A stretch of DNA of 64,000 nucleotides from an uncultured Roseburia sp. (GCA_947644305.1 CANRYS010000003.1:62001-126000), one strand, 5' to 3'. Positions 26,345 through 36,068 are shown, counted from the first letter of the stretch. Program-made: numbers and translations. The notes: a model not told the origin generated them from the letters alone.

Positions 26345-26590
26345 ATGAAGGTTGATAATATTATGGACCAATTAGAATTGGAAGATCAATTTGATATTGA
26401 GACACAGGGATGTCTGGACGACTGTGAGGAGTTTTTCCAAAAAACTAATGGGGATTGGGCAGTAATAACAAGAACCGGAGAGTTTAAAGCTAATGGCAAA
26501 GAGAGTATCGCTGAAATAAGAAGAATTAAAAATATTTTTGGTGTCTATTGTTATCGCAAATTTACGGCTAAAACTACTGCCTTATGGTAG
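26345..26590 (+). CDS. Candidate RiPP precursor peptide (81 residues)
   Basis: An excellent ribosome site (AAAGGAGG) precedes ATG. The protein is acidic in its first 30 residues (MDQLELEDQFDIE ... LDDCEEFF), which looks like a leader. It becomes basic and ends in a short FGVYCYRKFTAKTTALW tail. Cysteines are at positions 23, 27 and 69 only, so it is not a Cys-rich thioether precursor of the usual kind; Tyr, Lys, Trp or Thr could be the modified residues. Position and size, directly after two maturases and before a protease and exporter, make it the best precursor candidate. I do not recognise the family. Confidence 0.6.
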   Translation: MKVDNIMDQLELEDQFDIETQGCLDDCEEFFQKTNGDWAVITRTGEFKANGKESIAEIRRIKNIFGVYCYRKFTAKTTALW

Positions 26591-26664
26591 TATAATTTTT
26601 GAAACTAATTAATTTGAAATTATAATAGGTTTACTTTTTAATATTATTGTATGAATAGCTAAAT

Positions 26665-27576
26665 ATGAATATAGTTGTAATGGATGATTTTGGAGAAAGA
26701 AATAAGAATTCACATGGTGAAAGAGTGGTACGTACCTTTTATAAATATAATAAGTCAAGTGTAACGATTCAGATCATCTCTGTCAGGGCGATGGGAATCA
26801 TAGAATCTTTTCAATGCCTTTTAAATATGAGCTTTGATATCCTTTTATTGTGTTTTACAATTAAAGATAAATCTATTTATAATCAAATAGCGGAATGGAT
26901 TGAATTATTAGTAAGCAAAAGAGCTATTGTTATATGTTCCTGTTCCAATAATACAAAAGGAGAAGATTTTGGATTTCCAGCAAATCATCCAGCAGTGCTT
27001 GGAGTCGTCCAAGGGGCTTTTTTAGCTGCTGACCAATTTTATTTTGATAACAATAGTAAAAATAGCAAAGGTAAATGTTATATACATGCAGATGCAGCGC
27101 CGGAGTTTATAAAAATTTCGGAAAATCAATATTGTATTTTTGGCGGCACAAGTAAAGCAGTCCCTAAATTTGCCGCAGGTTTGGTGAATGCATTAGAGCT
27201 GGGAAAGGCTGATAAAAGGAATATTGCAGATTATTTAAGAAATTACTCCAGTTTTAAAGACGACATTTTGTTTAAACAATGTAAGGAAGGAAAGATTTGG
27301 GATGTAGAAAAGACGGAAGTAAAAACTTTGATGAAAATAGTAAATGTTTTAAATGAATATCTTACTGAACCTATTAATGCAATTGAGTTTAAAGATGTCA
27401 GCATAAATGACATATGGATTGCAGAAGACAATTTTGCAGAAATATTAATAAATTTGTTTGAACGTTTTGATTTGCAGCTTCAAATTGAGGACTTGCATTT
27501 TTGCGAGTTTATGTCTGTGCATAGTTTAGCAAGATTTATAGAAAAACAGGGAGTACATTATAAAAATGAGATGTAG
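26665..27576 (+). CDS. Cytoplasmic subtilisin-like protease fused to an acyl-carrier-like domain
   Basis: The 303-residue protein has no signal peptide. The S8 family triad is visible: Asp near 7-8 (VVMDDFG), His17 in NSHGERV, and Ser163 in FGGTSKAVPKFAAGLVN. SCSNN (about 92-96) supplies the oxyanion Asn and PANHPAVLGV is also typical. At about 200 residues the catalytic part is short. Residues ~218-303 look like an acyl carrier protein, with a four-helix pattern ending FERFDLQLQIEDLHFCEFMSVHSLARFI, but the position of the phosphopantetheine Ser (DSL) reads DNF. It probably removes the leader of the modified peptide. The ribosome site is weak. The following ABC gene overlaps its end by 11 bp. 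Confidence 0.75.
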   Translation: MNIVVMDDFGERNKNSHGERVVRTFYKYNKSSVTIQIISVRAMGIIESFQCLLNMSFDILLLCFTIKDKSIYNQIAEWIELLVSKRAIVICSCSNNTKGEDFGFPANHPAVLGVVQGAFLAADQFYFDNNSKNSKGKCYIHADAAPEFIKISENQYCIFGGTSKAVPKFAAGLVNALELGKADKRNIADYLRNYSSFKDDILFKQCKEGKIWDVEKTEVKTLMKIVNVLNEYLTEPINAIEFKDVSINDIWIAEDNFAEILINLFERFDLQLQIEDLHFCEFMSVHSLARFIEKQGVHYKNEM

Positions 27577-29233
27577 CATTGGTAATATTAAATTAAAAGC
27601 TGGACTTACATTTTTGTGGAAATATAAAATTAATTTTTTGTTACTAATTATAATTTCTATTTTAGGATCCTCAATTTCTTATATTAATCCATATTTGAAC
27701 ATGTTGATTTTTGATGTTGGAATTGGTGAAAAAAATATTAAACTTTTTCTCATTGCTATAGATGGTATATGTATCGTATATGTTATACAAAACGTCTTTT
27801 CCATTATTAAAACGCTTTATAGTAAAAAAATAAATTATAAAATGGAGAAGGCGCTTAAGAACAGTGTTTTGGATTATGTATTGTTTACATCTAAAGAATT
27901 AAAAGAGGGGGAGATCAATGCACTTTTTAATCATGATGTAAATATTTTTTTGACACTTGTAACTTCAGTTGGACAAGAAGTATTTACTGATATGGCGGGA
28001 ATTATACTGGCAGCCAGCTTTTTGATAAAAATAAATTTTAAGATGGCTGTTTTAGTAATGTTTTTGGAAGCGGTTATTTTGATGATCCGGCTTAAGAGTA
28101 ATAAGATCCTTGGTAAAAAAAGTGAAAAGACCAGGAATAGTTTTATCGATACAGCAGGAGTAGAAAATGAAATAATCTTAAATTACAAAAGCATATGCAG
28201 TCTTGGGGCGGAAAAATATATTGTATCAAGGTACAATAGAGTTTTAAAGGCTAATTTTCGTGAAGAATATGAAAAAAGCAGATTTTGTAGTTATTTAGGA
28301 GCTGGATTATCGATTTTGTCAAATATAATCAGTAGTACTATATTATTGCTTGGTGGTTTAGGAGTGATAAGAGGTCATATGACGATAGGTCAACTGGTAT
28401 CATTTTTCCAATACACGTCGATGTTTATAAGCTCATTGACGTCATTAACCGGAATACCATCCGAACTGTCTGCTAATATTGCTTCTATAGAAAACGTTCT
28501 GGAGATATTGGGGATTGAGAGAGAAAAAGGTATTGCTGAGGAGAAAGGATTAAGAAAAATTGATCAGATAGAGATTAAGGATTTAACTTTTTCATATACG
28601 GATAAGAGTTTGATTTTTAATGGTTTAAATGTTATCTTTAAGAAGAATACAATAAATTATATAATTGGTAAAAGTGGGATTGGTAAAACCACGTTAGCAA
28701 ATTTATTGCTGAAAAAGATAGAAACAAAAGAAAATTATATCTGGTTTGATGAAGAAGAATTAAATTCATTTGGAAAGAGACAACTGGCAAAATATATATC
28801 CTGGGTTTCCCAGGACTCCATTATTTTTAATGATACAATATGGAATAACATTACTTTAGGGGAAGCGGCAGAAATGGAGGAAATAATACCAATTTGTAAA
28901 GAAAGCATGATATGGGAAGATATACAAACTATGGAAAATGGCTTAAATACCGTTATACATGGTTTTGGTGATAATTTATCTGGAGGCCAGATAAATCGGA
29001 TATGTCTGGCAAGAGCGATCTTTATGAAAAAACCTATCATAATTATAGATGAAGGAACGTCGGGGGTGGATAAGGCTACAGAAACAAAATTAAAATTAAA
29101 TCTTAATTCTTTTTTTAAGGATAAGATTGTTATTATAATTACACATAGTGAAAATTTTATTTCAGAGACAGGTAATATATATGAAATAAAAAATCATAGG
29201 ATATATTTAAAAAACAGAGGTGACAGCAATTGA
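27566..29233 (+). CDS. ABC exporter (fused TM and ATPase domains) of the RiPP cluster
   Basis: The 555-residue half-transporter has about six TM helices in residues 1-290. Its nucleotide-binding domain has Walker A IGKSGIGKTTLA, signature LSGGQINR, Walker B IIIIDEGTSGVDKAT and the His switch IITHSEN. No C39 leader-peptidase domain is present, which agrees with a separate protease just upstream. It most likely exports the mature peptide as a homodimer. Very AT-rich. Its stop overlaps the start of the FtsX-type permease by 4 bp, linking the cluster to the next three genes. Confidence 0.9.
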   Translation: MRCSIGNIKLKAGLTFLWKYKINFLLLIIISILGSSISYINPYLNMLIFDVGIGEKNIKLFLIAIDGICIVYVIQNVFSIIKTLYSKKINYKMEKALKNSVLDYVLFTSKELKEGEINALFNHDVNIFLTLVTSVGQEVFTDMAGIILAASFLIKINFKMAVLVMFLEAVILMIRLKSNKILGKKSEKTRNSFIDTAGVENEIILNYKSICSLGAEKYIVSRYNRVLKANFREEYEKSRFCSYLGAGLSILSNIISSTILLLGGLGVIRGHMTIGQLVSFFQYTSMFISSLTSLTGIPSELSANIASIENVLEILGIEREKGIAEEKGLRKIDQIEIKDLTFSYTDKSLIFNGLNVIFKKNTINYIIGKSGIGKTTLANLLLKKIETKENYIWFDEEELNSFGKRQLAKYISWVSQDSIIFNDTIWNNITLGEAAEMEEIIPICKESMIWEDIQTMENGLNTVIHGFGDNLSGGQINRICLARAIFMKKPIIIIDEGTSGVDKATETKLKLNLNSFFKDKIVIIITHSENFISETGNIYEIKNHRIYLKNRGDSN

Positions 29234-31602
29234 AGATCATAGGTAGATATCTATTGCGGAATAAAAAAAGAACCAGCAAAACGATCTTGTGTATCGCGTT
29301 TTCTGTGATGCTGATGTTCTCCCTTATGCAGATGGGGGACGCATTGCTGAAAGAGTTTTATAATCTGGCTTTAAACGGACTGCATCGTGACGTAAGTATT
29401 ACCCGGATCACGTTATCTGAGATTGAAAAGATACATAAAATTGCGGATAGGCAGGCAGCAGCACAGATGTATACGATCTGGGTGGGTGATGTGGATCTGG
29501 AACAAAGGGCGAAAGCAGGCCGGATACTTGGATTAGAGGGGGATCTGGAATATTTTAAAGATTGTGAAATAATAGCCGGCAGGAAACCGGAAGAGACAGG
29601 GGAGATTATCGTTTCCCAAAGCCTGATGGAGTCACAGCCGGATTATTATAAGCCGGGAAACAGGGTGGAATTAAGCATATTTGATGAAAAGAACAGTAAT
29701 CACAAAGAAGCATTTACCGTATGCGGCGTGTTCTCTAATATAAAGGACGAAGGGGATATGATCTTTTCCAGCGTTCTGACGGCGGACCAACTGAGGAAGC
29801 GGTGGGGGCTTTCCGAAGCATCGGACAGTAATGCGGCGGCGGTAACGATCCATAAAGAAGAATATAAAGCGGATAAGATCGCGGATTTTTTATATGAAAT
29901 ACAGGAGGTCCTTTATCCAGAAGAGTCGGAAGAGAAAACCTATTTTTTCAAAGACCGGGTTCTTTGGAATGAACAAAAAAGCGCTCTCTATGAAGAAGAG
30001 GGGACCTTTACATCGGTGTCACAAACCCTTAAGCTCCTGACGATCATCATAGCGGCTGGGATGATGATATATGTTTATGGGGTTTTTCATATCAATGTAT
30101 TCCAGAAGATCCGATACCTTGGGATCATGAGATGTCTGGGCGGCGATAAGAAGACGCTGGCAGGAAATATTTTTGGAGAGAGCATGCTGATCTCCCACGC
30201 AGGTATTCTACTTGGAATCCTGGGAGGAAATGTACTGAACCAGTTTGTCGCAGACAAGGTGCTAAATGCGCTGATGAAGGTGGATTATTCTGTTCAGCTA
30301 AGACAGATGTGGGTTACCTATGCAGAAGTGTATCTGGTTGCCATTCTGCCCATCCTGATGGCGACCTTAAAGGTATGGCTGGGGGTAATAAAGATCTCAC
30401 CTGTTCAGGCGATGAACTTTGAGGAGAACTCAAAGTTCAGAAAACCTTCCCATGAAAGAAAGCAGACAAAACAAAAAAACATCCTACGGTATCTGGCAGG
30501 GAGAAATATATGGCGTAACCGCTCCCAGAGCTTTACGGTCATAGCGGTGATCAGTGTTACGCTCACTCTTCTGCTGATCATAGCAAATACTTTTTCTGTC
30601 GTCGACTTCACTCCCCAGAAGGGAAGACAGGATTTTTGCCGGTATGAAATAATTTTCGACTATGGGACAGCAGATTATTTCTGTGATCAGGATGTAGAGA
30701 ATTTCAAAGAGTTAGATGGTGTGGAAGAGGTCTATTCCCAATTTATAGCCAGGGAAATTAAAATACAGACAGAGAGGGACAGCCTTCTCGTGGTGTACAG
30801 CGATTCTTTATGGGAAAAGCTTCTGGAATACAATCCGGAGCTAAAGAACCTGGACTATGAGAACAAACCTGTATCCGTGGCATATAGCAGCACTGAATTT
30901 GATCTGGCGTCTTCGGTTACACTGGAGGGGGAAGACCAGGAAGAAAAAATAAAGATGCCAGTGACCCAGAAGTACGTGGGAACGCAGAGTCTGTTAGGTG
31001 AATTGACAGAAAACGATGATACGATCAAACTTATCCTGAATGAGAAAATGGCTGAAAAGACAGGAATTGGCACAGGGCAGTATTCCAGCATGTCTCTGGA
31101 GACCAACAGCCGGTTTGACAACGCACATTTTGAGGAATTTGTAAAAGAAAATCTAAAAAATGCATTGATTGTCCCGCTGAATGCTGAGAGTTCCGATGAA
31201 GATCAGTTACTGGCCATCATTTTTCTGGCATCTTACATATGCATCGCCTTCTTTGTATTTGTATTTTCTATGATAGAAAGTATGGTAGAATTTAATATGT
31301 TAAACAGAAGAAGTGAATACGGGATTATGAGGGCTCTTGGAATGAACCGCAGATTATATAAAAAAATGATCTGCCTGGAGAGTATCCGCTTAGGGTTTTA
31401 TGCAGTGATCATTGCAGTAATGGTATCTCTTTTTGCAAACTATTATTTTACTTCCCAGATCTTTCAGCAGGCAGAATTCAGTATCCTGGCGTACATTGTT
31501 ACGATTGTTATGCTGATGTCACTCATATTGGGAAAAAGCTACAGGACTGTCCACAAAAACATGAATACCAGTATCGTGGCAATGATCCAAAATAGAGAAT
31601 AA
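29230..31602 (+). CDS. FtsX/MacB-type ABC transporter permease
   Basis: The TTG start overlaps the preceding stop, with GAGGTG upstream. The 790-residue protein has an N-terminal TM (TILCIAFSVMLMFSLMQ), a large external domain, three TMs around residues 270-395, a second external domain, and three C-terminal TMs. It is thus a duplicated FtsX unit as in BceB/MacB-like permeases. IRYLGIMRCLGGDKK and RSEYGIMRALGMNRRLYKK are the conserved cytoplasmic loops. It pairs with the ATPase 98 bp downstream. Linkage to a peptide cluster suggests self-protection or peptide removal. GC is clearly higher than in the preceding genes. Confidence 0.9.
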   Translation: MKIIGRYLLRNKKRTSKTILCIAFSVMLMFSLMQMGDALLKEFYNLALNGLHRDVSITRITLSEIEKIHKIADRQAAAQMYTIWVGDVDLEQRAKAGRILGLEGDLEYFKDCEIIAGRKPEETGEIIVSQSLMESQPDYYKPGNRVELSIFDEKNSNHKEAFTVCGVFSNIKDEGDMIFSSVLTADQLRKRWGLSEASDSNAAAVTIHKEEYKADKIADFLYEIQEVLYPEESEEKTYFFKDRVLWNEQKSALYEEEGTFTSVSQTLKLLTIIIAAGMMIYVYGVFHINVFQKIRYLGIMRCLGGDKKTLAGNIFGESMLISHAGILLGILGGNVLNQFVADKVLNALMKVDYSVQLRQMWVTYAEVYLVAILPILMATLKVWLGVIKISPVQAMNFEENSKFRKPSHERKQTKQKNILRYLAGRNIWRNRSQSFTVIAVISVTLTLLLIIANTFSVVDFTPQKGRQDFCRYEIIFDYGTADYFCDQDVENFKELDGVEEVYSQFIAREIKIQTERDSLLVVYSDSLWEKLLEYNPELKNLDYENKPVSVAYSSTEFDLASSVTLEGEDQEEKIKMPVTQKYVGTQSLLGELTENDDTIKLILNEKMAEKTGIGTGQYSSMSLETNSRFDNAHFEEFVKENLKNALIVPLNAESSDEDQLLAIIFLASYICIAFFVFVFSMIESMVEFNMLNRRSEYGIMRALGMNRRLYKKMICLESIRLGFYAVIIAVMVSLFANYYFTSQIFQQAEFSILAYIVTIVMLMSLILGKSYRTVHKNMNTSIVAMIQNRE

Positions 31603-31609
31603 GGTGCTA

Positions 31610-31674
31610 AGGTTGAAAGAAATCTTTCAACCTATCAAGTTTGTGCGCCCACGCCCAAACTTGTGTGAGGCGCA
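31610..31674 (+). promoter_or_regulatory. Two consecutive intercistronic hairpins before the ABC ATPase gene
   Basis: The first is a perfect 11-bp inverted repeat (31610-31620 / 31623-31633). The second is 8 bp (31636-31643 / 31656-31663), and its loop (TGCGCC, 31644-31649) can alternatively pair with GGCGCA at 31669-31674. There is no clean T-run. The pattern allows competing folds just before the ribosome site at 31691, so it may adjust expression between permease and ATPase. Confidence 0.5.
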
Positions 31675-31700
31675 AAAAACATGCGCAAATGGAGGAAAAA

Positions 31701-32381
31701 ATGAAAGAAGTTATTTTAGAAAATGTCTCAAAAACCTATGGGACAGGTGTTAAAAAGCAGGAAGTCCTAAAAGGGGTTAATCTGGAGGTGGAAACCGGAG
31801 AATTCGTGACGATCTATGGTCCCAGTGGCGCAGGCAAAACTACGATTATGAATATTGTGGGAGGGCTGGATGACTTTGATGCGGGTGAGGTGATTGTAAA
31901 TGGTGAGAACATTTCCAATCTGTCAGAAACAAAACTTGCCCGGTACAGACGCAGGCATGTGGGATATATTTTTCAGATGTTTCATCTGATCCCGGTACTG
32001 ACGGTGTATGAGAATATTGTCTACCCCCTGCTGCTGGATAAATCTAAGATCGATGATGAGTATGTGGAGGAATTAATGAAGGATCTGGGTATCCTTGAAA
32101 AACGAAGTGCTTTTCCCAATGAATTGTCAGGGGGACAGCAGCAGAGGGTGGCGATCGCAAGGGCATTGGTAAACCAGCCCAATGTAATCCTCGCCGACGA
32201 GCCGACGGGAAATCTGGATGAAAAGACGGGGAATGCGGTGATCGATCTGCTGCTTTCGGGAGTTAAAAAATATCATCGAACTTTGATCATGATAACCCAT
32301 AACATGGAAATTGCCCGACGGTCGGATCGGATCTATCAATTAAGAGAAGGTAATTTGTATGAAATTTCGGTTGATGTGTAG
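31701..32381 (+). CDS. ABC transporter ATPase (MacB/LolD type)
   Basis: The start at ATG 31701 with GGAGG gives 226 residues; the longer frame upstream runs through hairpins and is rejected. Walker A is GPSGAGKTTIMNIVGGL, the Q-loop is YIFQMFHLIPVLTVYENI, the signature is LSGGQQQRVAIARAL and Walker B is VILADEPTGNLDE. This is the standard partner of FtsX-type permeases. Together with 29230-31602 it forms one transporter; the membrane protein overlapping its 3' end by 23 bp may be an additional component. Confidence 0.95.
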   Translation: MKEVILENVSKTYGTGVKKQEVLKGVNLEVETGEFVTIYGPSGAGKTTIMNIVGGLDDFDAGEVIVNGENISNLSETKLARYRRRHVGYIFQMFHLIPVLTVYENIVYPLLLDKSKIDDEYVEELMKDLGILEKRSAFPNELSGGQQQRVAIARALVNQPNVILADEPTGNLDEKTGNAVIDLLLSGVKKYHRTLIMITHNMEIARRSDRIYQLREGNLYEISVDV

Positions 32382-33780
32382 ATATATCTACAATAAGAAA
32401 AAACTTGCGATGATAGGTTTTGTCATTCTTCTCTCTCTGACAGGCATGTATGCGTTTTATGGTTTACTATTTTATCAGGCAAATGCGAATAAATGGCATC
32501 CTCTGGAGAGGATGGGGGATGGCTGGTATTATTATCTCAGCGATATTTCTTCGATGGAAGAAGATCCAGGGCTGGCTTACATCGAACATGATTTTAAAAC
32601 GCTGGACACAAAGTGGATTCATTCTTTTGATGGATATGATGTTTATCATTGTTCTGAGGAAGCTTGGGAAATGTATGATTACCAGTTAAAAAAGGGAGAG
32701 GATTTTTCCAAATCAGATCCTAATCAAGTCGTCATTTCCCAGGATCTGGAAAGAGAGCATCCCGTTGGCAGTACCATGCAGGTCAGGATATGGAATACAA
32801 ATTCATTTTATGGAAAACCCAAACCAATAAAAACGATCGAATGTACAGTGGCAGGAGTTATGAGACAGGATAAGATATTATTCAGTCAGACACCGGATAG
32901 TCCGGCGTTTAGTCACCGTATTTCAGAATCTATGTTTTCAGAAGCACGTGACGGAAGGCTGGATCCAACGATGGTCAGCCAGCTCTTTTTGAATCCCGCC
33001 TTTAAACTAGAGGATCTAAGCTGGTATCAACGCTCTTCTGGAATCTTCTTTCAGGCAGATGAGACTGAAATGATTAAAGTGAAGGAAAAATGTAATGATT
33101 ATGGGACGATTTATAAAGTCCGTGACATTCTTACACAGAATAACCCGATTTATTGGAAGGGAAGATATAAAAGTATAATTACAAGTGCATTTTTTTCATT
33201 ATTTTGTGTGATTTATCTGGTAGTGTGGCTTACCTGTGTACTGCGGGCAAACGAAAAAGATTTTGCTTACCTGACATATATCAATGGACATTTGACAGGA
33301 CGTCAGCGGAAGAAAAAAACCAATCAATACTGCAGCAAGATTTTTGCAACTGTCTTTTTGTTCATTCCACCAATCTTTTTTCTCTCTTTCATGGCATGGT
33401 TTCTGCCCAATGAACTGGATGGCTTTTGGGAGATGGAATTATTTATGCCTTTGATCGTTCTGGGGATTCAGTGTACGGTGTGCGTTCTGGGAGTCTTGTG
33501 TCTAAAGCTTGTGAACAGAAAATATGCACAAAAAGCCGCAGAATATCTTGAGAATTGTCCGCTTCAAAAATTATATATAGATGATCTGTCTGTGAAAGAT
33601 AATCTTGTTTTGGTTTTGGCCGCGCAGGGGTATAAATTCAGATGGTCAGAAGAATATGTGACATCGGTGTTGGAAGAACGGGAAGTCAGCTATTGTAAGA
33701 ACAGGCGGGCAGATATGCTTTCCCATGAAGAACGCATGATTATTAATAAGATAAGAGATGAATTATTGCAGAGGATATAA
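32359..33780 (+). CDS. Multi-pass membrane protein, FtsX-permease-like
   Basis: The 473-residue protein overlaps the ATPase gene by 23 bp. TM1 is near the N-terminus (LAMIGFVILLSLTGMYAFYG), followed by an external domain of about 230 residues and three further TMs (around 277-297, 328-350 and 363-385). A cytoplasmic tail of ~85 residues follows. The one-TM/external/three-TM layout is that of a single FtsX unit, but I do not see the usual conserved loop, so it is divergent. Its stop lies two bases from the end of the convergent flavodoxin gene, with no terminator between. Confidence 0.65.
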   Translation: MKFRLMCRYIYNKKKLAMIGFVILLSLTGMYAFYGLLFYQANANKWHPLERMGDGWYYYLSDISSMEEDPGLAYIEHDFKTLDTKWIHSFDGYDVYHCSEEAWEMYDYQLKKGEDFSKSDPNQVVISQDLEREHPVGSTMQVRIWNTNSFYGKPKPIKTIECTVAGVMRQDKILFSQTPDSPAFSHRISESMFSEARDGRLDPTMVSQLFLNPAFKLEDLSWYQRSSGIFFQADETEMIKVKEKCNDYGTIYKVRDILTQNNPIYWKGRYKSIITSAFFSLFCVIYLVVWLTCVLRANEKDFAYLTYINGHLTGRQRKKKTNQYCSKIFATVFLFIPPIFFLSFMAWFLPNELDGFWEMELFMPLIVLGIQCTVCVLGVLCLKLVNRKYAQKAAEYLENCPLQKLYIDDLSVKDNLVLVLAAQGYKFRWSEEYVTSVLEEREVSYCKNRRADMLSHEERMIINKIRDELLQRI

Positions 33781-33781
33781 T

Positions 33782-34321
33782 TCATTCTCTTAAATAATCC
33801 AATAAAGGGGTCAGATACTTCTTATCTGTCCAATCGCAGGTCTGCCCTGCAGCGCACATAAGAGCTTTCATCCACGGCTCATAGGTACTGGGGTCTTTTT
33901 TGGCTACAGATTTTTGCAACAGTCTGCACAAAGTTCGGTCTATGAATTTCATATTGCTCTCGTCCCATGCTCCCCGCCCATAAAAAAGAGGAATTTCTTT
34001 GAGATCGCCGGTTAGATTGTGCGCCTTGATCTCATTTAGGGCATCCTCGTCATAGGGAGACGCACCCACGCACAAGATGGCTGTTTTTTTATCCTTTAAT
34101 TTTCCGAAGTTTTTCTTTAAAAAGGATAATCCTGCTATGCCGGAGGCATAAATCCCGCCACACAGAAGGAATGTCTCGTATTGAACGGCATCATCTATGA
34201 CCGCTTTTGGTGTTTCAACACAGTCAAAAGCGGTCATTTCCTTAAGCCATTCGGCATATTTCTTTGTTGCTCCATATTTGGATTGATATAGGATGATTCC
34301 TTTATTATTGTTTATTATCAT
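33782..34321 (-). CDS. Flavodoxin-domain protein
   Basis: The 179-residue protein starts with the FMN phosphate loop [19 protein letters not shown] and has [18 protein letters not shown], matching flavodoxin_5/HemG-like proteins. Short Clostridial versions are often annotated as protoporphyrinogen-oxidase-like, but no heme genes are near, so the substrate is open. It overlaps the pyrG stop by 4 bp and is probably co-transcribed with it. Confidence 0.85.
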   Translation of the reverse strand: MIINNNKGIILYQSKYGATKKYAEWLKEMTAFDCVETPKAVIDDAVQYETFLLCGGIYASGIAGLSFLKKNFGKLKDKKTAILCVGASPYDEDALNEIKAHNLTGDLKEIPLFYGRGAWDESNMKFIDRTLCRLLQKSVAKKDPSTYEPWMKALMCAAGQTCDWTDKKYLTPLLDYLRE

Positions 34322-35931
34322 CGGTTCTCCTCGTCCAATGCCAGTGCCGCTCCTACGAAACCTTTAAACAACGGATGCGGGCGGTTTGGCCGGCTCTTGA
34401 ATTCCGGATGCGCCTGGGTGGCGATAAACCATGGGTGATCTGGCAGTTCCATCATTTCAACGATACGTCCGTCCGGGGAGAGACCGGAGAACTTCATGCC
34501 GTTTCGTGCCAGATCGTCCCTGTAATAATTATTTACTTCATAGCGGTGACGGTGCCGTTCCTGAATGGTGTCGGTGCCGTACAGTTGGTATGCCTTGCTG
34601 GATTTGTCCAGAGTACAGGGATAGGAGCCGAGACGCAGCGTACCGCCGATATCTTCGATTCCGTCCTGCTCCGGCATAAGATGGATCACCGGATGAGTGG
34701 TGGAAGGCGCCAGTTCTGCACTGTGGGCGTCGCCCCAACCGATGACATTTCTTGCAAACTCCACGATGGCCAGCTGCATACCGAGACAAAGTCCCAGGAA
34801 TGGTATGTTATGTTCACGGGCATACTGAATGGCAAAGATTTTTCCGTCTATGCCGCGGTCCCCAAATCCGCCGGGAACAAGGACGCCGCTGACATCGCTC
34901 AACAGCTCTTCTACATTTTCCTGTGTTACCTCTTCGGAATTGATCCACTTGATGTTTACCTGGGCATTGTGGGCAAATCCCCCGTGTTTCAGCGACTCTA
35001 CCACGCTGATATAAGCGTCGTGGAGGGCGGTATATTTTCCTACCAGTGCTACGGTAACTTCTTTCGAAAGATTTTTAATGGAATAGACCATATTCTCCCA
35101 CTCAGCCAGGTCTGGCTTCGGACATTCCAGTTTTAGGCACTTACAGGCGATATCTGCGAGATGTTCTTCCTCCATGGCGAGGGGAACTTCATATAACGTG
35201 TCAACATCCAAATTCTGAATGACCTGGTCGCTCGGTACATTACAGAATAAAGATATTTTGTCCTTGATCGATTTTTCCAGCGGAATCTCCGTGCGGCACA
35301 CGATGATGTTCGGCTGGATTCCCATACCCTGTAATTCTTTTACACTGCTCTGGGTCGGTTTTGTCTTCAGTTCATCGGAGGCTCTCAGATATGGGATCAG
35401 TGTGACATGGATCAGGATCGCATTTTCATGTCCCACATCCAGTTGGAACTGGCGGATGGCCTCTAAAAAGGGCTGGCTTTCGATATCTCCCACGGTGCCG
35501 CCGACTTCGATAATCGCGATCTGTGTCTCGTCGCATCCGTCATTCCGGTAAAAACGACTCTTCAATTCATTCGTAATATGAGGGATGACCTGCACCGTAC
35601 CACCGCCGTAATCGCCGCGGCGTTCCTTTGACAGCACCGACCAGTAAACTTTTCCTGTGGTCACGTTGCTCTGTTTGGTCAGGCTCTCGTCGATAAAACG
35701 CTCGTAGTGGCCCAGGTCAAGATCGGTCTCTGCCCCATCGTCGGTCACGAATACCTCACCGTGCTGGATCGGGTTCATGGTACCGGGATCGATGTTGATA
35801 TAGGGGTCAAATTTCTGCATCGTCACACGATAGCCTCGCATTTTCAGCAGACGCCCCAGCGATGCCGCGGTGATCCCCTTTCCAAGACCAGAAACAACTC
35901 CTCCTGTTACAAATACATATTTTACAGCCAT
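34318..35931 (-). CDS. pyrG: CTP synthase
   Basis: The 537-residue protein is full length. The amidoligase domain starts [21 protein letters not shown] and has [20 protein letters not shown]. The glutaminase domain has [14 protein letters not shown], then [18 protein letters not shown] with the catalytic Cys, and a C-terminal His/Glu pair in [11 protein letters not shown]. It makes CTP from UTP, glutamine and ATP. AAGGAGGAGG precedes the start, and a strong promoter lies at 36069-36097 with a ~130-base leader. Divergent from ftsH. Confidence 0.98.
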   Translation of the reverse strand: MAVKYVFVTGGVVSGLGKGITAASLGRLLKMRGYRVTMQKFDPYINIDPGTMNPIQHGEVFVTDDGAETDLDLGHYERFIDESLTKQSNVTTGKVYWSVLSKERRGDYGGGTVQVIPHITNELKSRFYRNDGCDETQIAIIEVGGTVGDIESQPFLEAIRQFQLDVGHENAILIHVTLIPYLRASDELKTKPTQSSVKELQGMGIQPNIIVCRTEIPLEKSIKDKISLFCNVPSDQVIQNLDVDTLYEVPLAMEEEHLADIACKCLKLECPKPDLAEWENMVYSIKNLSKEVTVALVGKYTALHDAYISVVESLKHGGFAHNAQVNIKWINSEEVTQENVEELLSDVSGVLVPGGFGDRGIDGKIFAIQYAREHNIPFLGLCLGMQLAIVEFARNVIGWGDAHSAELAPSTTHPVIHLMPEQDGIEDIGGTLRLGSYPCTLDKSSKAYQLYGTDTIQERHRHRYEVNNYYRDDLARNGMKFSGLSPDGRIVEMMELPDHPWFIATQAHPEFKSRPNRPHPLFKGFVGAALALDEENR

Positions 35932-36068
35932 TTTTCCTCCTCCTTGCCGCCCTGTCTGTGGAAAGCGGCATCTATGTGTATATAAATTATGATCGGTTGG
36001 GTAAAAATACTTACTATATATGATGCTATGGATTGCTCCGCATTTTGTCCTTTTGACCCTATCGTCAT

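Noticed and set aside
31641-31700. N-terminal extension of the ABC ATPase (frame from 31641)
   Set aside because: It would translate through two hairpins. The ATG at 31701 has a strong GGAGG and gives the normal family length.
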